From: Shewanella sp. OPT22
GTDB taxonomy: Bacteria; Pseudomonadota; Gammaproteobacteria; Enterobacterales; Shewanellaceae
Assembly (NCBI RefSeq): GCF_004168585.1
Contig: NZ_PGVH01000001.1
Coordinates: 1-64,000 of the forward strand
Direction of reading: 5' to 3'
Length of the DNA: 64,000 nucleotides
Part shown: positions 16,869 to 26,649 of the stretch, one piece after another
Position numbering within the stretch: the first letter of the stretch is position 1
Layout: each line of letters begins with the position of its first letter
The notes under the pieces: generated by a model
What the model was told of the DNA's origin: nothing
The model's database searches: none
What the model saw: the letters and a program-made list of their open reading frames with translations, nothing else
Made by a program: the position numbers and the translations under genes

Positions 16869-17049
16869 ATTATTGGCTTATTTGATGACGTTGGTAATAC
16901 GACCTGTTTAATGGGAATTTTTGTTCACTGAAATTTGATTAATGGCAGGTTCATTGGCTACGGATATAGGTTAGTTAACTTTGAGCTTTGCCTAATGGTG
17001 ATTTATGGCTAAAAATGAAATATGACTTCAGTAACTTAACGGTATATCC

Positions 17050-17514
17050 ATGCTGTCTAAAGCTCAATTTTTATTGATAAGCGTGTTTTCTCTTTCTTCA
17101 TTGCCAGCCATCGCTGGAGACTGTCCTGTTAATGCTCAAGGTAAACTGCTCTCACCTATAGCGCCAACATCTGGGCACCTAATATCGACAGAAGAGCTTG
17201 CGAGTTTTAGCTTGAAAAATGAAGCGCCAAAGCTTGATGGGCGTCGACTTCGGTTACGTAATATTATCTTTCAGCCCGGTGGTTATGTGCCTTTACATTC
17301 TCATGATGATCGCCCTGCCATTGCACGAGTGACAAAAGGTCAGCTCGTTGAATATCAATTGAATTGCACTCAACCAATCATTCATAAAGTGGGTGATATT
17401 ATTCTAGAAAAAAAAGGCGTAACTCATTGGGTGGCGAATCGAAGTGAAAAACCAGCCGTGCTTACTGTGTCAGATATCGTGGATGATAGAATTCAGAAAG
17501 CACAATTTAAATAA
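17050..17514 (+). CDS. Exported single-domain cupin protein
   Basis: The 154-aa protein has a signal peptide (1-22, LLISVFSLSSLPAIAG) and a single cupin barrel. The first cupin motif is visible as FQPGGYVPLHSHDDRPAIARVTKG (His83, His85), and the second as GVTHWVANRSEKPAVL with His. These residues could bind a metal. The product is probably periplasmic. Its divergence from the exported VOC gene suggests the pair shares a regulatory region and possibly a substrate, but neither is known. Confidence 0.84.
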   Translation: MLSKAQFLLISVFSLSSLPAIAGDCPVNAQGKLLSPIAPTSGHLISTEELASFSLKNEAPKLDGRRLRLRNIIFQPGGYVPLHSHDDRPAIARVTKGQLVEYQLNCTQPIIHKVGDIILEKKGVTHWVANRSEKPAVLTVSDIVDDRIQKAQFK

Positions 17515-17546
17515 TTGGGCATTCAAGCGTTCTGTTTTTAGGTGCT

Positions 17547-18128
17547 TTATCGAGTTACGTCTTCAAACAGTTGTTGTGCTAATTGGGTGAGTACAGTGGA
17601 TGAGGTTTCCATTTGGGCGTATGTTCTTAAGCCGTAAATACCTAAGACGAGACTACGGGCACGTGATTCAGGGGAGCGGTTTGCGTTTATTTCGCCATTT
17701 AGCAGTGCTGTTTCAAACAAATCAATGAACCCTTGTTGCCAACTTTTCATATTATTTAAAATTGTTTTTTCTATTAAGGGATCTTGCTCTGCTAATTCGT
17801 TTAATGCTTTTTGAGATAAACACAGCTTTTGACTGCACTCGCTACTGCATTGCTCCACAGTATTATCGAGATAGGCTTTTATGCCGAAGATAACTTTGCT
17901 TTTATCGCTGAAAAACTTTAGAAATTCAGCACCTTTATCGAGATTGTATTGTTCAAGAGCTGCAATCAAAAGACCTTGTTTGCTTTCAAACGCACAGTAA
18001 ATCGAACCGGGGTGCAGTCCCGTTGCTTTTTTGAGATCTTGCATACTGGTTTTCGCATAACCTTTTAATAAAAAAGCTTGGATTGCCGAGCGAAGTACTT
18101 GCTCTCTATCAAATTCAGCGTTGCGCAT
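17547..18128 (-). CDS. TetR family repressor (NemR-like)
   Basis: The 193-aa protein has an N-terminal TetR HTH (residues 8-55, AIQAFLLKGYAKTSMQDLKK, ATGLHPGSIYCAF) and a C-terminal ligand domain like NemR/AcuR. Cys94, Cys98 and Cys103 cluster in VEQCSSECSQKLCLSQK. E. coli NemR senses electrophiles and HOCl through cysteines, so a thiol switch is plausible but inferred. It diverges from an old yellow enzyme gene, and three copies of a 16-bp palindrome fill the space between them. Confidence 0.92.
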   Translation of the reverse strand: MRNAEFDREQVLRSAIQAFLLKGYAKTSMQDLKKATGLHPGSIYCAFESKQGLLIAALEQYNLDKGAEFLKFFSDKSKVIFGIKAYLDNTVEQCSSECSQKLCLSQKALNELAEQDPLIEKTILNNMKSWQQGFIDLFETALLNGEINANRSPESRARSLVLGIYGLRTYAQMETSSTVLTQLAQQLFEDVTR

Positions 18129-18169
18129 GCGGTATCTCAGAAATAGTTGATATTACATTGTAATTAATT

Positions 18170-18237
18170 TTGAACGATCATTCAAAAATAGTTCTTGAAT
18201 GATCGTTCAAGTTACTTTATCTTGAACAAACATTCAA
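18170..18237. promoter_or_regulatory. Three 16-bp palindromic operators for the TetR regulator
   Basis: TTGAACGATCATTCAA (18170-18185), TTGAATGATCGTTCAA (18195-18210) and TTGAACAAACATTCAA (18222-18237) share TTGAA-N6-TTCAA. The first two are reverse complements of each other. Start-to-start spacings are 25 and 27 bp. They occupy the 124-bp divergent promoter region, so they can repress both tetR and the reductase gene. Confidence 0.85.
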
Positions 18238-18252
18238 AAAAGAGATAGCCCT

Positions 18253-19296
18253 ATGACCACGAATTTGTTTCAACCGTTTCGTCTCAATGACAGTCTTGAA
18301 TTACAAAACCGTATTTTGATGGCTCCGCTTACACGCTGCATGGCTGACGATGACTTAGTGCCGACGCAACAAATGGTTGATTACTATGCTAAGCGAGCGG
18401 AGACGGGGTTAATTATTTCGGAAGCGACGATCATTCGTCCTGATGCTCAAGGCTATCCGAATACGCCGGGTATTTTCACTCAAGCACAAATTCAAGGTTG
18501 GCGTAATGTGACGGATGCTGTTCATCATGCGGGTGGCAAAATCTTCCTACAGCTGTGGCACACAGGCCGTGTAGCACATACGCATTTTTTTGGTGGTGAG
18601 CATGTGCTTGCTCCTTCAGCGAGACAGTTAGATGGCAATCTATCAAGAATGCGAGAACTGACCTATCAATTGCCAAAGCCTGTGTCAAAAGAGGAAATAG
18701 CACAGCTGGTGCTTGATTACACTAAAGCTGCTGAAAATGCCATTGAAGCTGGCTTTGACGGTGTAGAGCTCCACGGTGCAAATGGCTATCTCATTGATCA
18801 ATTCTTACATCATGATTCAAATGTGCGTGATGATGAGTACGGTGGTTGCCCAGAAAATATGGCTCGATTCCCACTACAAGTGGTTGATGCAGTTATTGCT
18901 GCCATTGGGCAAGATAGAACTGGCCTACGTGTATCACCTGCGGCGTATTTTAATATAGCGCCAGATTCACGAGATAAAGCCGTTTTCGAATATTTATTGC
19001 CAGAATTAAACAAACGCAACTTAGCTTATCTTCACTTAGGATTGTTCGACGATAGCATGAGTTTTGATGATTTAGGTGGCAATGCAACCGACTTTGTTCG
19101 CAAGCACTACACAAAAACCTTGGTCGGTGTCGGCGGTTACAGCGCTGAAACAGGCAGTGAAGCTATTATTCAAGACCGTTTTGATTTATTGGCGATAGGG
19201 CGCCCATTTATTGCTAACCCTGATTACATCTCAAAAGTTAAGCAAGGTATTGAGGTTACGCCATATTCTGAAGAAATGTTGGCAACGCTTAACTAA
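18253..19296 (+). CDS. Old yellow enzyme family alkene reductase (NemA-like)
   Basis: The 347-aa FMN-dependent ene-reductase uses NAD(P)H to reduce alpha,beta-unsaturated carbonyls, nitro or maleimide-type electrophiles. It has NRILMAPLTRCMADDDLVPT, then FLQLWHTGRVAH, the substrate-binding pair in GVELHGANGYLIDQFL, SNVRDDEYGG and the phosphate-binding GVGGYSAETG ... AIGRPFIANPD. It sits 16 bp after the last of three operators and is most likely induced when the TetR regulator meets its electrophile. A terminator follows. Confidence 0.94.
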   Translation: MTTNLFQPFRLNDSLELQNRILMAPLTRCMADDDLVPTQQMVDYYAKRAETGLIISEATIIRPDAQGYPNTPGIFTQAQIQGWRNVTDAVHHAGGKIFLQLWHTGRVAHTHFFGGEHVLAPSARQLDGNLSRMRELTYQLPKPVSKEEIAQLVLDYTKAAENAIEAGFDGVELHGANGYLIDQFLHHDSNVRDDEYGGCPENMARFPLQVVDAVIAAIGQDRTGLRVSPAAYFNIAPDSRDKAVFEYLLPELNKRNLAYLHLGLFDDSMSFDDLGGNATDFVRKHYTKTLVGVGGYSAETGSEAIIQDRFDLLAIGRPFIANPDYISKVKQGIEVTPYSEEMLATLN

Positions 19297-19328
19297 ATTA
19301 CCTTTGATCATTATCTCCCCCCTCTTTC

Positions 19329-19355
19329 GGCCATCATTTCGATGGCCTTTTTTTT
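19329..19355 (+). terminator. Rho-independent terminator after the ene-reductase gene
   Basis: GGCCATC (19329-19335) and GATGGCC (19341-19347) enclose ATTTC and run into eight T. It lies between the convergent ene-reductase and LysE genes. There is no T run on the minus strand. Confidence 0.92.
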
Positions 19356-19365
19356 GAACTGAGCG

Positions 19366-19995
19366 TTAGAAATGATGATTAATCAGGTTTGATAGCAATA
19401 ACTCAATGCCAAGAAGCCCGACTAGCACTGCGCACAGCCTATTGAATCGTTTTCGGTTTTTAGGCACCGTGAGCAATTTACGCATAAATGCGCCTGTAGA
19501 AGCGTAAATGCTACAAGCAATGACCTCAAAGCTCACAAAAAACATTCCTAAAATGATGAACTGTAGTGCAATGTTATGCTCGGTGTTGATGTATTGAGGG
19601 AAAAAAGCGACAAAGATTAATAGCGCTTTCGGGTTACTGATGGACAGTAAAAACTCTTGGCGAGCGCGTTGAGAAAATGTATTGAGTGTCGTATCAGCAC
19701 TTACGGTTTTTGTTTCGCTGTGCCATAGCTGATAACTGATCCAGAATAAATAGAGTGCACCAGCCAGTTTTACTCCGTTGAACAGTAGCGGGGAGGTATA
19801 AATGATGGCAGAAAGCCCCATCGACGTTAATGTAATGAGAATCGTAAAGCCGAGTACTCTTCCTGCACTTGCTGTAACAGCATATCTAACACCGAATTGA
19901 TTGCCATTACTCATTGCCAAGAGGTTGTTTGCACCAGGCAATAAATTCAGAGCAAAGCAGGCAGGAATAAATAACAATAGTGTATGAAGGTTCAT
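19366..19995 (-). CDS. LysE/RhtB family amino-acid exporter
   Basis: The 209-aa protein has six predicted membrane helices. The family signature lies near the N-terminus: FIPACFALNLLPGANNLLA with the PGP-type turn read as LPGAN, followed by SAGRVLGF. ISNPKALLIFVAFFPQY, conserved in LysE/RhtB exporters, lies near residues 115-135. Such proteins export amino acids or their analogues by proton antiport. The substrate cannot be inferred. Confidence 0.9.
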   Translation of the reverse strand: MNLHTLLLFIPACFALNLLPGANNLLAMSNGNQFGVRYAVTASAGRVLGFTILITLTSMGLSAIIYTSPLLFNGVKLAGALYLFWISYQLWHSETKTVSADTTLNTFSQRARQEFLLSISNPKALLIFVAFFPQYINTEHNIALQFIILGMFFVSFEVIACSIYASTGAFMRKLLTVPKNRKRFNRLCAVLVGLLGIELLLSNLINHHF

Positions 19996-20247
19996 CAGTG
20001 GCTTTCAGTGCTCGCAGCAATAAAAATTGAGCACTAAATTCTGGGAGACACGCTCGATAATTACAACCTTTGTAAAATTAATCTTTGTTTAAAAGAGTGG
20101 GGGCTTTGTTGGTATTTATCACCTTGATAAAGCAAGGTGTGTGATTTGTGAACTCTCGACAATTTTAACATTTTTCTTAACGCATAATTAACGGCTGCTT
20201 TTATATCCTACGGCAAAATCGCTGACATTCTCATAGGGGGAGGTGAT

Positions 20248-21615
20248 ATGTCGATAAGGGATTCAAACAAATTTTTTATGATCGCTACGGTCATTATGCC
20301 AATCATTTTGGCTGGTTGTGCGGTGAGCGATACTGAAAAGTACAGTATCAAAGCCGCAGAGCAACAGCAACGCATCGAAGCGTGGAAACAAACACAAGAG
20401 CAAGCGCAGCATGTCAGCCTGTTGACCGATATTATTTCAGCACCTGAGCTTACACGCCTGATTCAAACGGGTCTTGAACATAACCCTAGTGTGCAACAGG
20501 CGAAACTTGCGGTGCAGATTGCACAAAAATCGCAAACCTCAGTGAATTCCGCATTCTGGCCGCAAGCCAATGTCTCATTGCAAGGCAATAAAACGGAATC
20601 CAGTGACGAAAGCTATAACGCGAATCTCACCGTCAGTTGGGAAGCTGATATTTGGGGTAAAAATTGGGATAGTGCTACAAAAGCGCAGCTTAATACTAAA
20701 AATCAAATCTTTGCTGAGCAATATTCAAAAGACTTACTTGCGGCTTCAATCATGCGGAGCTGGTTACAATTGATTCAGCAAAGACAGTTGATTGAAATAG
20801 AAGCGAACAACGTGAGCATACTTCAGCAAAACGAAGCGACTATTCTTGAACGCTATCGAAAAGGGTTGGGCTCATTAGAAGACTTAGATACGGCTCGCAG
20901 TTCGACACAAAGTGCTCACGCTACATTGGCGCAATATGAAGAAAGCTATCAACAAGTATTACGTAGTCTGCATAGCACCTTAGGTGGTAAAACACTAACA
21001 GCAATGCCAATGACGAACTTCCCTGAAGTGTTGACTCCTCTGGCGGCATTACCGCAACAAGATCTTGCTCGCCGCCCTGATTTGCGTCAGGCCTTCATTA
21101 ATGTGCAAACGGCTGAGCTGGATGTCGACATTGCTTACAAATCTATGTTGCCGTCTTTGTCTCTTGAGGCGAGTCTCGCAGATGCCGGCTCAAGTGTTTC
21201 AGATGCTTTGTTTACTAGTGGCGTTTGGAGTGTACTTGGCCGACTCAGTGCCCCGTTATTTCAAGGTGGACGATTAAAAGCACAAGCGGAAATCAATGAG
21301 CTGGTGGCAGAGCAAAAGTATTGGGCTTATCAACAGACCTTATTAACCGCAGTACAAGAAGTCGAGAATGCGTTAGGTCAAGAAGCATCGCTCGCCAAAC
21401 AACAGCAACACATTGAAGCCTCACTGGCCAGTGCCCGTCGCAGTACGCAATCTTATCAAGAAAAATACCGTCAAGGATTACTCAGTTTCATCGACTTAAT
21501 GACGGTGCAACGCCAAGCGTTTTCCCTTGAAACCCAACTGACAAACCTCACCTACCAACGTTTAAATAATCGAATCACATTGGGACTGGCATTAGGACTA
21601 GGAGTATCAAAATGA
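20248..21615 (+). CDS. RND efflux outer-membrane factor lipoprotein (NodT/OprM type)
   Basis: This is the outer-membrane channel of a tripartite efflux pump, 455 aa. A lipobox (MPIILAGC, lipidated Cys24) follows the signal peptide. Two TolC-like OEP repeats are seen: the first around 75-260 with the periplasmic helices (SVNSAFWPQANVSLQGN, SWEADIWGKNWD), the second around 280-450 (RRPDLRQAFINVQTAELDV, APLFQGGRLKAQAEIN, YQEKYRQGLLSFIDLMTVQR). It starts after a GGGGGAGG ribosome site. Its stop overlaps the adaptor start by ATGA. Confidence 0.94.
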   Translation: MSIRDSNKFFMIATVIMPIILAGCAVSDTEKYSIKAAEQQQRIEAWKQTQEQAQHVSLLTDIISAPELTRLIQTGLEHNPSVQQAKLAVQIAQKSQTSVNSAFWPQANVSLQGNKTESSDESYNANLTVSWEADIWGKNWDSATKAQLNTKNQIFAEQYSKDLLAASIMRSWLQLIQQRQLIEIEANNVSILQQNEATILERYRKGLGSLEDLDTARSSTQSAHATLAQYEESYQQVLRSLHSTLGGKTLTAMPMTNFPEVLTPLAALPQQDLARRPDLRQAFINVQTAELDVDIAYKSMLPSLSLEASLADAGSSVSDALFTSGVWSVLGRLSAPLFQGGRLKAQAEINELVAEQKYWAYQQTLLTAVQEVENALGQEASLAKQQQHIEASLASARRSTQSYQEKYRQGLLSFIDLMTVQRQAFSLETQLTNLTYQRLNNRITLGLALGLGVSK

Positions 21616-22805
21616 AAAAATTATCGTTACAAATTGTGATCACTGGTTCTGCGGCAGTCGTGTTGTTATTGGCATTTTGGCTGTCTGGCGCCAGTGATAA
21701 AAATTCTGGGCCACGCAATCAAAATAAAAAGCCCGTTGTCTTACCTAAAGTGAGTGTTGTTTCAGTTAAGCCCCACGCTTACTCGGCCAGCGTGACGGGT
21801 TATGGTGAAGCATTACCGACCTACAAATTAGAACTGTCGACCGATATATCGGGTCGAGTGTTGAGCTTATCAGAAAAGCTAAAAACGGGCTTACAAGTTA
21901 AAAAAGGCGAAGTGTTGTTGACGATTGATGATACGAGTTATCAGCAATCGGTGGCGAGTGCTGAGTTTGATGTTGCCGCTGCGGAGGTAGAGCTTCTGCA
22001 ACAACGGCTTAATCGTAAGCAGGCCATAGCAGAGTGGAAACGCTCAGGACTAAAAGGGCAGCCTGATTCTGAGTTGGTACTTTATGCTCCGCAAGTCAAA
22101 GCGGCTCAGGTAAAGTTAGTATTTAGCAAGCGAAGCTTGGCAAAGGCCAAATTAGACTTAGCTCGTACTCAAGTAAAAGCACCGTTTGATGCACAGATCA
22201 TCAGCCGTGATATTGAACTCGGCAGTTATGTGCAAGCGGGCAGTCAAGTCGCCACGTTATATAATACAGATGTGATTGAAGTGTCTTTACCTCTCTCTGA
22301 AAAGCAATGGCGTAATTTACCTGATCTTTCAGTAGCCAAGCGTCATTCAGCGGTCACCTTATACAGCATGGATGGCAGTCAGCAATGGCAAGGCCATGTT
22401 GCTCGGGTTGAACAATTCCTCAATAACGAAAGCCGTCAACGATCGCTGGTGGTCGCCGTTAATCAACCGTTAAAACAAAAGCCTGCCTTGTATTCAGGAA
22501 CGTTTGTTCGTGCTCAAATTCAAGGGAAAACCCTCGATAATTTGTGGCGAGTCCCAGCATCGGCCATCACTGAAGATCAAAGTGTTTGGTATTTATCAGC
22601 AAACAACAGCTTGCAGCAAGCGGCAGCGAATGTGCAGTTTTCGATTGGAGATTGGTCTTATGTCACGCCAGTTGCCGAACATGATGCAGTACAAGTGGTG
22701 GCGAAACCGTTGAGCAGTTATCTACCAGACATGCAGGTTGATGCGATTAACATCAACGCTAAAGCACAGCTTGCCTCGTCTGCGGCCGTGACGACACAGG
22801 AGTAA
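21612..22805 (+). CDS. RND efflux periplasmic adaptor subunit
   Basis: The 397-aa membrane-fusion protein has an N-terminal anchor (5-25, IVITGSAAVVLLLAFWLSG) and a split lipoyl domain (LSTDISGRVLSLSEKLKTG and KAPFDAQIISRDIELGSYV) around an alpha-hairpin at about 100-180. Beta-barrel and membrane-proximal domains follow. It bridges the inner-membrane RND pump and the outer-membrane channel. The gene is coupled to the channel gene by a 4-bp overlap and ends 4 bp before the pump gene. Confidence 0.94.
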   Translation: MKKLSLQIVITGSAAVVLLLAFWLSGASDKNSGPRNQNKKPVVLPKVSVVSVKPHAYSASVTGYGEALPTYKLELSTDISGRVLSLSEKLKTGLQVKKGEVLLTIDDTSYQQSVASAEFDVAAAEVELLQQRLNRKQAIAEWKRSGLKGQPDSELVLYAPQVKAAQVKLVFSKRSLAKAKLDLARTQVKAPFDAQIISRDIELGSYVQAGSQVATLYNTDVIEVSLPLSEKQWRNLPDLSVAKRHSAVTLYSMDGSQQWQGHVARVEQFLNNESRQRSLVVAVNQPLKQKPALYSGTFVRAQIQGKTLDNLWRVPASAITEDQSVWYLSANNSLQQAAANVQFSIGDWSYVTPVAEHDAVQVVAKPLSSYLPDMQVDAININAKAQLASSAAVTTQE

Positions 22806-22809
22806 GAGT

Positions 22810-25800
22810 ATGAAACCAGCACACGAACAACGTGGCATCATCGCTTGGTTTGCTTCTAACCCGGTAGCGGCTAATTTGTTGATGATCAGTGTCATCTTAT
22901 TGGGTGTATTTTCCTTAAGCAATTTGCGAAAAGAAGCCTTCCCTGCGCGTGAGTCGGATACCGTAACGGTTTCGATGACGTACAACAGTGGCGATGCGAG
23001 TCTGTCTGAGGAAGGTATTGCGGTAAAAATTGAAGAGGCGGTGTCATCGGTTCAAAGCATTAAACGTATCACCTCAACATCAACGGCCAGTGGCACTACG
23101 GTCAGTATTGAAAAGCAAAGTGGTTATGACCTAGATATCCTCCTGCGTGATGTGAAAAACAAAGTCGATGGCATCTACAGTTTTCCGGCGGATGCTGAAA
23201 AACCGGTTGTCGAAAAACAGCAGCGTTTGAATCATGCCTATTCATTAAAACTTTATGGTGATACTGACAGGCATACATTGCAGTTGTTGGCGGAGCGGAT
23301 TAAAGCCGATTTGTTGGCTAAACCGGGGATCAGCAATATTACCCTTACTGGTAAACAAGAGCCGTTGCTGTCGATCGAGATTAATGAAGAGAAGTTACAA
23401 GCGTTTGGTTTGACTTTAAGTGATGTGGCAACGGCGATTAACAATGAGTCGAACGTAGCGCTATCAACCAGCTTACGAAATGCCAGTAAGACCATTATTC
23501 TAAAAGCGTCGGAGCAAGCGCATTACCAGCAAGAGTTTGCAGAAATACCGTTAAAAACGACAGCTCAAGGCGCCATCATTCGTATTGGTGATGTTGCAAA
23601 AGTTGAGCGCACTTTTTCCGATCAAAACCTCGCACTGACACGTTTTAATGGTGAGCAAGGTATTGGCATTGAAATGCAGGTTGATGAAGCCGGAGATGTT
23701 ATTGGCATTGTCCGTCAAGCGGATAAAGTGGTTAAGGCGTGGCAACAACCAGGAAAGCTGCCACAAAATGTCACTTTAGGCACGTGGGATGATGGCAGCT
23801 TGATGATTAAAGATCGATTATCACTGTTGATCAAAAATGCATTATCGGGGATTGCGCTGGTATTCCTGATGTTAGCGTTATTCTTGAATTTGCGAGTCGC
23901 CCTATGGGTCACAGCAGGTTTGCCGTTTATTTTCACGGGTACCTTATTCTTTATGAGTGATGGCGTGCTGGGCATGACCATTAATGAAATGACCACTTTT
24001 GGCTTTATTCTGGCACTGGGTATTGTGGTCGATGATGCCATTGTGGTGGGCGAGAGTATTTACGATACACGTCGCAAAGAAGGCGACAGTCTTGCAAGTA
24101 CCATAAAAGGTACACTAAAGGTCGCTACTCCAACGATTTTTGGCGTGTTAACGACCGTTGTGACCTTCTTCGCCTTGAGCAATATTGAAGGCGGTATGGG
24201 GCATGTCTATTCACAATTTGCAGTGGTGGTAGCGATTTGCCTTGGCTTATCGATTGTGGAGTCAAAATTGATTTTGCCTTCACATTTAGCCCACATTAAT
24301 ACTCGTAAGAATGAGAAACCAGGGCGATTCAGTTGGGCTCGATTGCAGCAAGGTTGTGATGCGGGGTTAACTTGGGTAAACCGCAAATTGTATGTACCGT
24401 TAATTCAAACAGCGATTCAATTTCGTTACGCCGCCGTACTTATTTTTATTGCGATATTCATAACCGTGATCAACATGCCATTCAATGGTGCAGTGCGTAC
24501 GACTTTCTTCCCTCATATTCCGGGCAGTACGATTTACGCTGGTTTAAATATGCAAAATGATGCCAGTTTTGGACAAACTCGTTCGAATCTCAGCGCCATT
24601 GAGCAAGCCGCCATTGAGGCAGATAAGCAATTAATCAAAGAAAAAGGCGATGACGAATCTGGCATCGGTACGTTAGAAGTGATTGCCAGCAGTGATCTAG
24701 CGGGCAGTGTGAAAGTTGAGTTGAATGAGGATGCGCCATACAGCGATCTTGATTTCGAACATAAATGGAAGCAAATTGCGGGATCGCTAGAAGGTGTGCG
24801 TAAGCTCAATATCCGTTCTGGTTGGGGTGGCGGCGATAACTTTAGAGTTAACTTAAAAGCGTGGGATAACAAAGCGTTAATCGCAGCGGGGAAAGAGTTC
24901 CGTCAGGCATTATCGGAGATCAAAGGTGTTAACGGTATTGATGACAACTTTAATTCTGGCCAATCACAGCTTAAGTTTGAACTGACAGAACAAGGTTATG
25001 CGTTAGGCATGACAACCGCGAGCTTGTCTCGTCAGCTGCTTCAAGCATTTGGTGGTGAAATTGTTCAGCGTTATCAACTTGGCAAAGATGAAGTGAAAGT
25101 GCGTGTTCGTTATCCATTAGCGTCTCGTCAAAATGTTGAAGATGTAATGCAGGCTCGAGTTCGCACGCCAAATGGCACGATTGTTCCGTTATCGGTTGTG
25201 GCAAATGTGACTGCAGGTTATCAACAAAACTCAATCACTCGTATTGACAGCTTACCTGCGATTTACGTGACTGCGACAGCGGATAAGAGTGTGATCTCAC
25301 CCAATGAGCTGGTGGCTAAACTAAAAGCTGAATTAGTGCCAGCATTGACAGCCAAGTATCCCGACTTAAACATCCACTTTGCAGGTGAAGCCGAGCAGCA
25401 AGAAGAAACCACCAACTCGATGACCAAGTTGTTCATTCTTGCGATGTTAGCGATTTATATTCTGTTGGCTATACCATTGAAATCGTACATTCAGCCGATT
25501 ATTGTGATGACAGCGATTCCGTTCGGTTTGGTGGGTGCAATATTGGGTCATTGGTGGAATGACATGAGCCTGAGTATTTTGTCTTTTAACGGCATCGTGG
25601 CGTTAAGTGGCGTAGTGGTCAATGACAGCTTGTTGTTGGTGACACGGATCAATGAGTTACGCAACCAAGGCATGGCACTAAAAGATGCGGTGTTTGAAGC
25701 TTGTACTGGCCGTTTGCGCCCTGTATTACTGACGTCATTGACGACATTTGCAGGACTATTACCGCTGTTGAGTGAAACCTCAGGTCAAGCGCAGTTTATT

Positions 25801-25956
25801 ATTCCTGCTGCGGCGTCATTAGGTTATGGTATTTTGTTTGCCACAGTGATCACCTTGGTGCTCATCCCATCATTGATCATCATTCAGCAAGATGTCGCAA
25901 AATTATTGTCATCGTTGTTTGGGCGTTTTAAGCCTGCAGAACCTGCACAAGTTTAA
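22810..25956 (+). CDS. RND family efflux permease
   Basis: The 1048-aa inner-membrane drug/proton antiporter belongs to the AcrB-like RND superfamily. There are twelve helices with two large periplasmic loops. The paired proton-relay Asp residues of TM4 are in LGIVVDDAIVVGE, and the second half carries FNGIVALSGVVVNDSLLLV and the RLRPVLLTSLTTFAGLLPLL signature. The N-terminus (WFASNPVAANLLMISVILLG) is of the subgroup linked with adaptor and OMF on one transcript. Drug substrate unknown. Confidence 0.95.
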   Translation: MKPAHEQRGIIAWFASNPVAANLLMISVILLGVFSLSNLRKEAFPARESDTVTVSMTYNSGDASLSEEGIAVKIEEAVSSVQSIKRITSTSTASGTTVSIEKQSGYDLDILLRDVKNKVDGIYSFPADAEKPVVEKQQRLNHAYSLKLYGDTDRHTLQLLAERIKADLLAKPGISNITLTGKQEPLLSIEINEEKLQAFGLTLSDVATAINNESNVALSTSLRNASKTIILKASEQAHYQQEFAEIPLKTTAQGAIIRIGDVAKVERTFSDQNLALTRFNGEQGIGIEMQVDEAGDVIGIVRQADKVVKAWQQPGKLPQNVTLGTWDDGSLMIKDRLSLLIKNALSGIALVFLMLALFLNLRVALWVTAGLPFIFTGTLFFMSDGVLGMTINEMTTFGFILALGIVVDDAIVVGESIYDTRRKEGDSLASTIKGTLKVATPTIFGVLTTVVTFFALSNIEGGMGHVYSQFAVVVAICLGLSIVESKLILPSHLAHINTRKNEKPGRFSWARLQQGCDAGLTWVNRKLYVPLIQTAIQFRYAAVLIFIAIFITVINMPFNGAVRTTFFPHIPGSTIYAGLNMQNDASFGQTRSNLSAIEQAAIEADKQLIKEKGDDESGIGTLEVIASSDLAGSVKVELNEDAPYSDLDFEHKWKQIAGSLEGVRKLNIRSGWGGGDNFRVNLKAWDNKALIAAGKEFRQALSEIKGVNGIDDNFNSGQSQLKFELTEQGYALGMTTASLSRQLLQAFGGEIVQRYQLGKDEVKVRVRYPLASRQNVEDVMQARVRTPNGTIVPLSVVANVTAGYQQNSITRIDSLPAIYVTATADKSVISPNELVAKLKAELVPALTAKYPDLNIHFAGEAEQQEETTNSMTKLFILAMLAIYILLAIPLKSYIQPIIVMTAIPFGLVGAILGHWWNDMSLSILSFNGIVALSGVVVNDSLLLVTRINELRNQGMALKDAVFEACTGRLRPVLLTSLTTFAGLLPLLSETSGQAQFIIPAAASLGYGILFATVITLVLIPSLIIIQQDVAKLLSSLFGRFKPAEPAQV

Positions 25957-25968
25957 GAGGTAGAAGTA

Positions 25969-26646
25969 ATGGCACATGTATTGGTTGTGGAAGATGCTAA
26001 AGATTTAGCGGCGACAATCATCGATTATATGGAGTTTGAAGGCCACCAATGTGACTATGCGTCCAATGGTCTTCAAGCGTGTGAATTGATTGAAGCCAAC
26101 CGCTACCAAGTGATCATTTTAGACATTAATTTGCCCAAAATGGACGGTTTTAGCGTATGCCAGCGCATTCGAGATAATGGCATTGACACGCCAGTGTTGA
26201 TGCTGACGGCACGAGATACATTAGATGACAAGGTATTTGGCTTTCAATCCGGAACGGATGATTATCTCGTTAAACCGTTCGAATTAGAAGAGTTACACGT
26301 TAGGGTGTTATCGCTTGCTAAGCGCCGAAGCGGTCAAATCAATAAGCTGACATTGGATGAGTTGAGTCTCGACTTATCCAATAAGCAATGTTTGTTCGGT
26401 GAACACAAAATTAAGTTAACACCTGTGACTTATAAATTATTAGAAGCCTTGGTGAGGGCTTCACCAGAGCCAGTGTCTCACCAAGACTTAGTGAAAGCGA
26501 TTTGGGGCGATGAACTAAAAGATCCTAACAGCTTAAGAGTGCATGTGTTTAATCTACGTAAAGCCTTTGATCCTTATTTACAATCTGGATTGATTCATAC
26601 TGTACCAGGGTTTGGTTTTGCAGCGTTTACGGAAAACAAAAGGTAA
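25969..26646 (+). CDS. OmpR/PhoB-type response regulator
   Basis: The 225-aa regulator has a receiver domain with VVEDAKD (acidic pocket), phospho-acceptor Asp52 in ILDINLPKMDG, the Thr of LMLTARD and KPF near residue 103. A C-terminal winged helix (about 130-222, LTPVTYKLLEALV, DPNSLRVHVFNLRKAF) follows. It starts 12 bp after the RND pump gene and 3 bp before the kinase gene, so pump and two-component system form one operon, suggesting the pump is the regulator's own target. Confidence 0.95.
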   Translation: MAHVLVVEDAKDLAATIIDYMEFEGHQCDYASNGLQACELIEANRYQVIILDINLPKMDGFSVCQRIRDNGIDTPVLMLTARDTLDDKVFGFQSGTDDYLVKPFELEELHVRVLSLAKRRSGQINKLTLDELSLDLSNKQCLFGEHKIKLTPVTYKLLEALVRASPEPVSHQDLVKAIWGDELKDPNSLRVHVFNLRKAFDPYLQSGLIHTVPGFGFAAFTENKR

Positions 26647-26649
26647 AAC

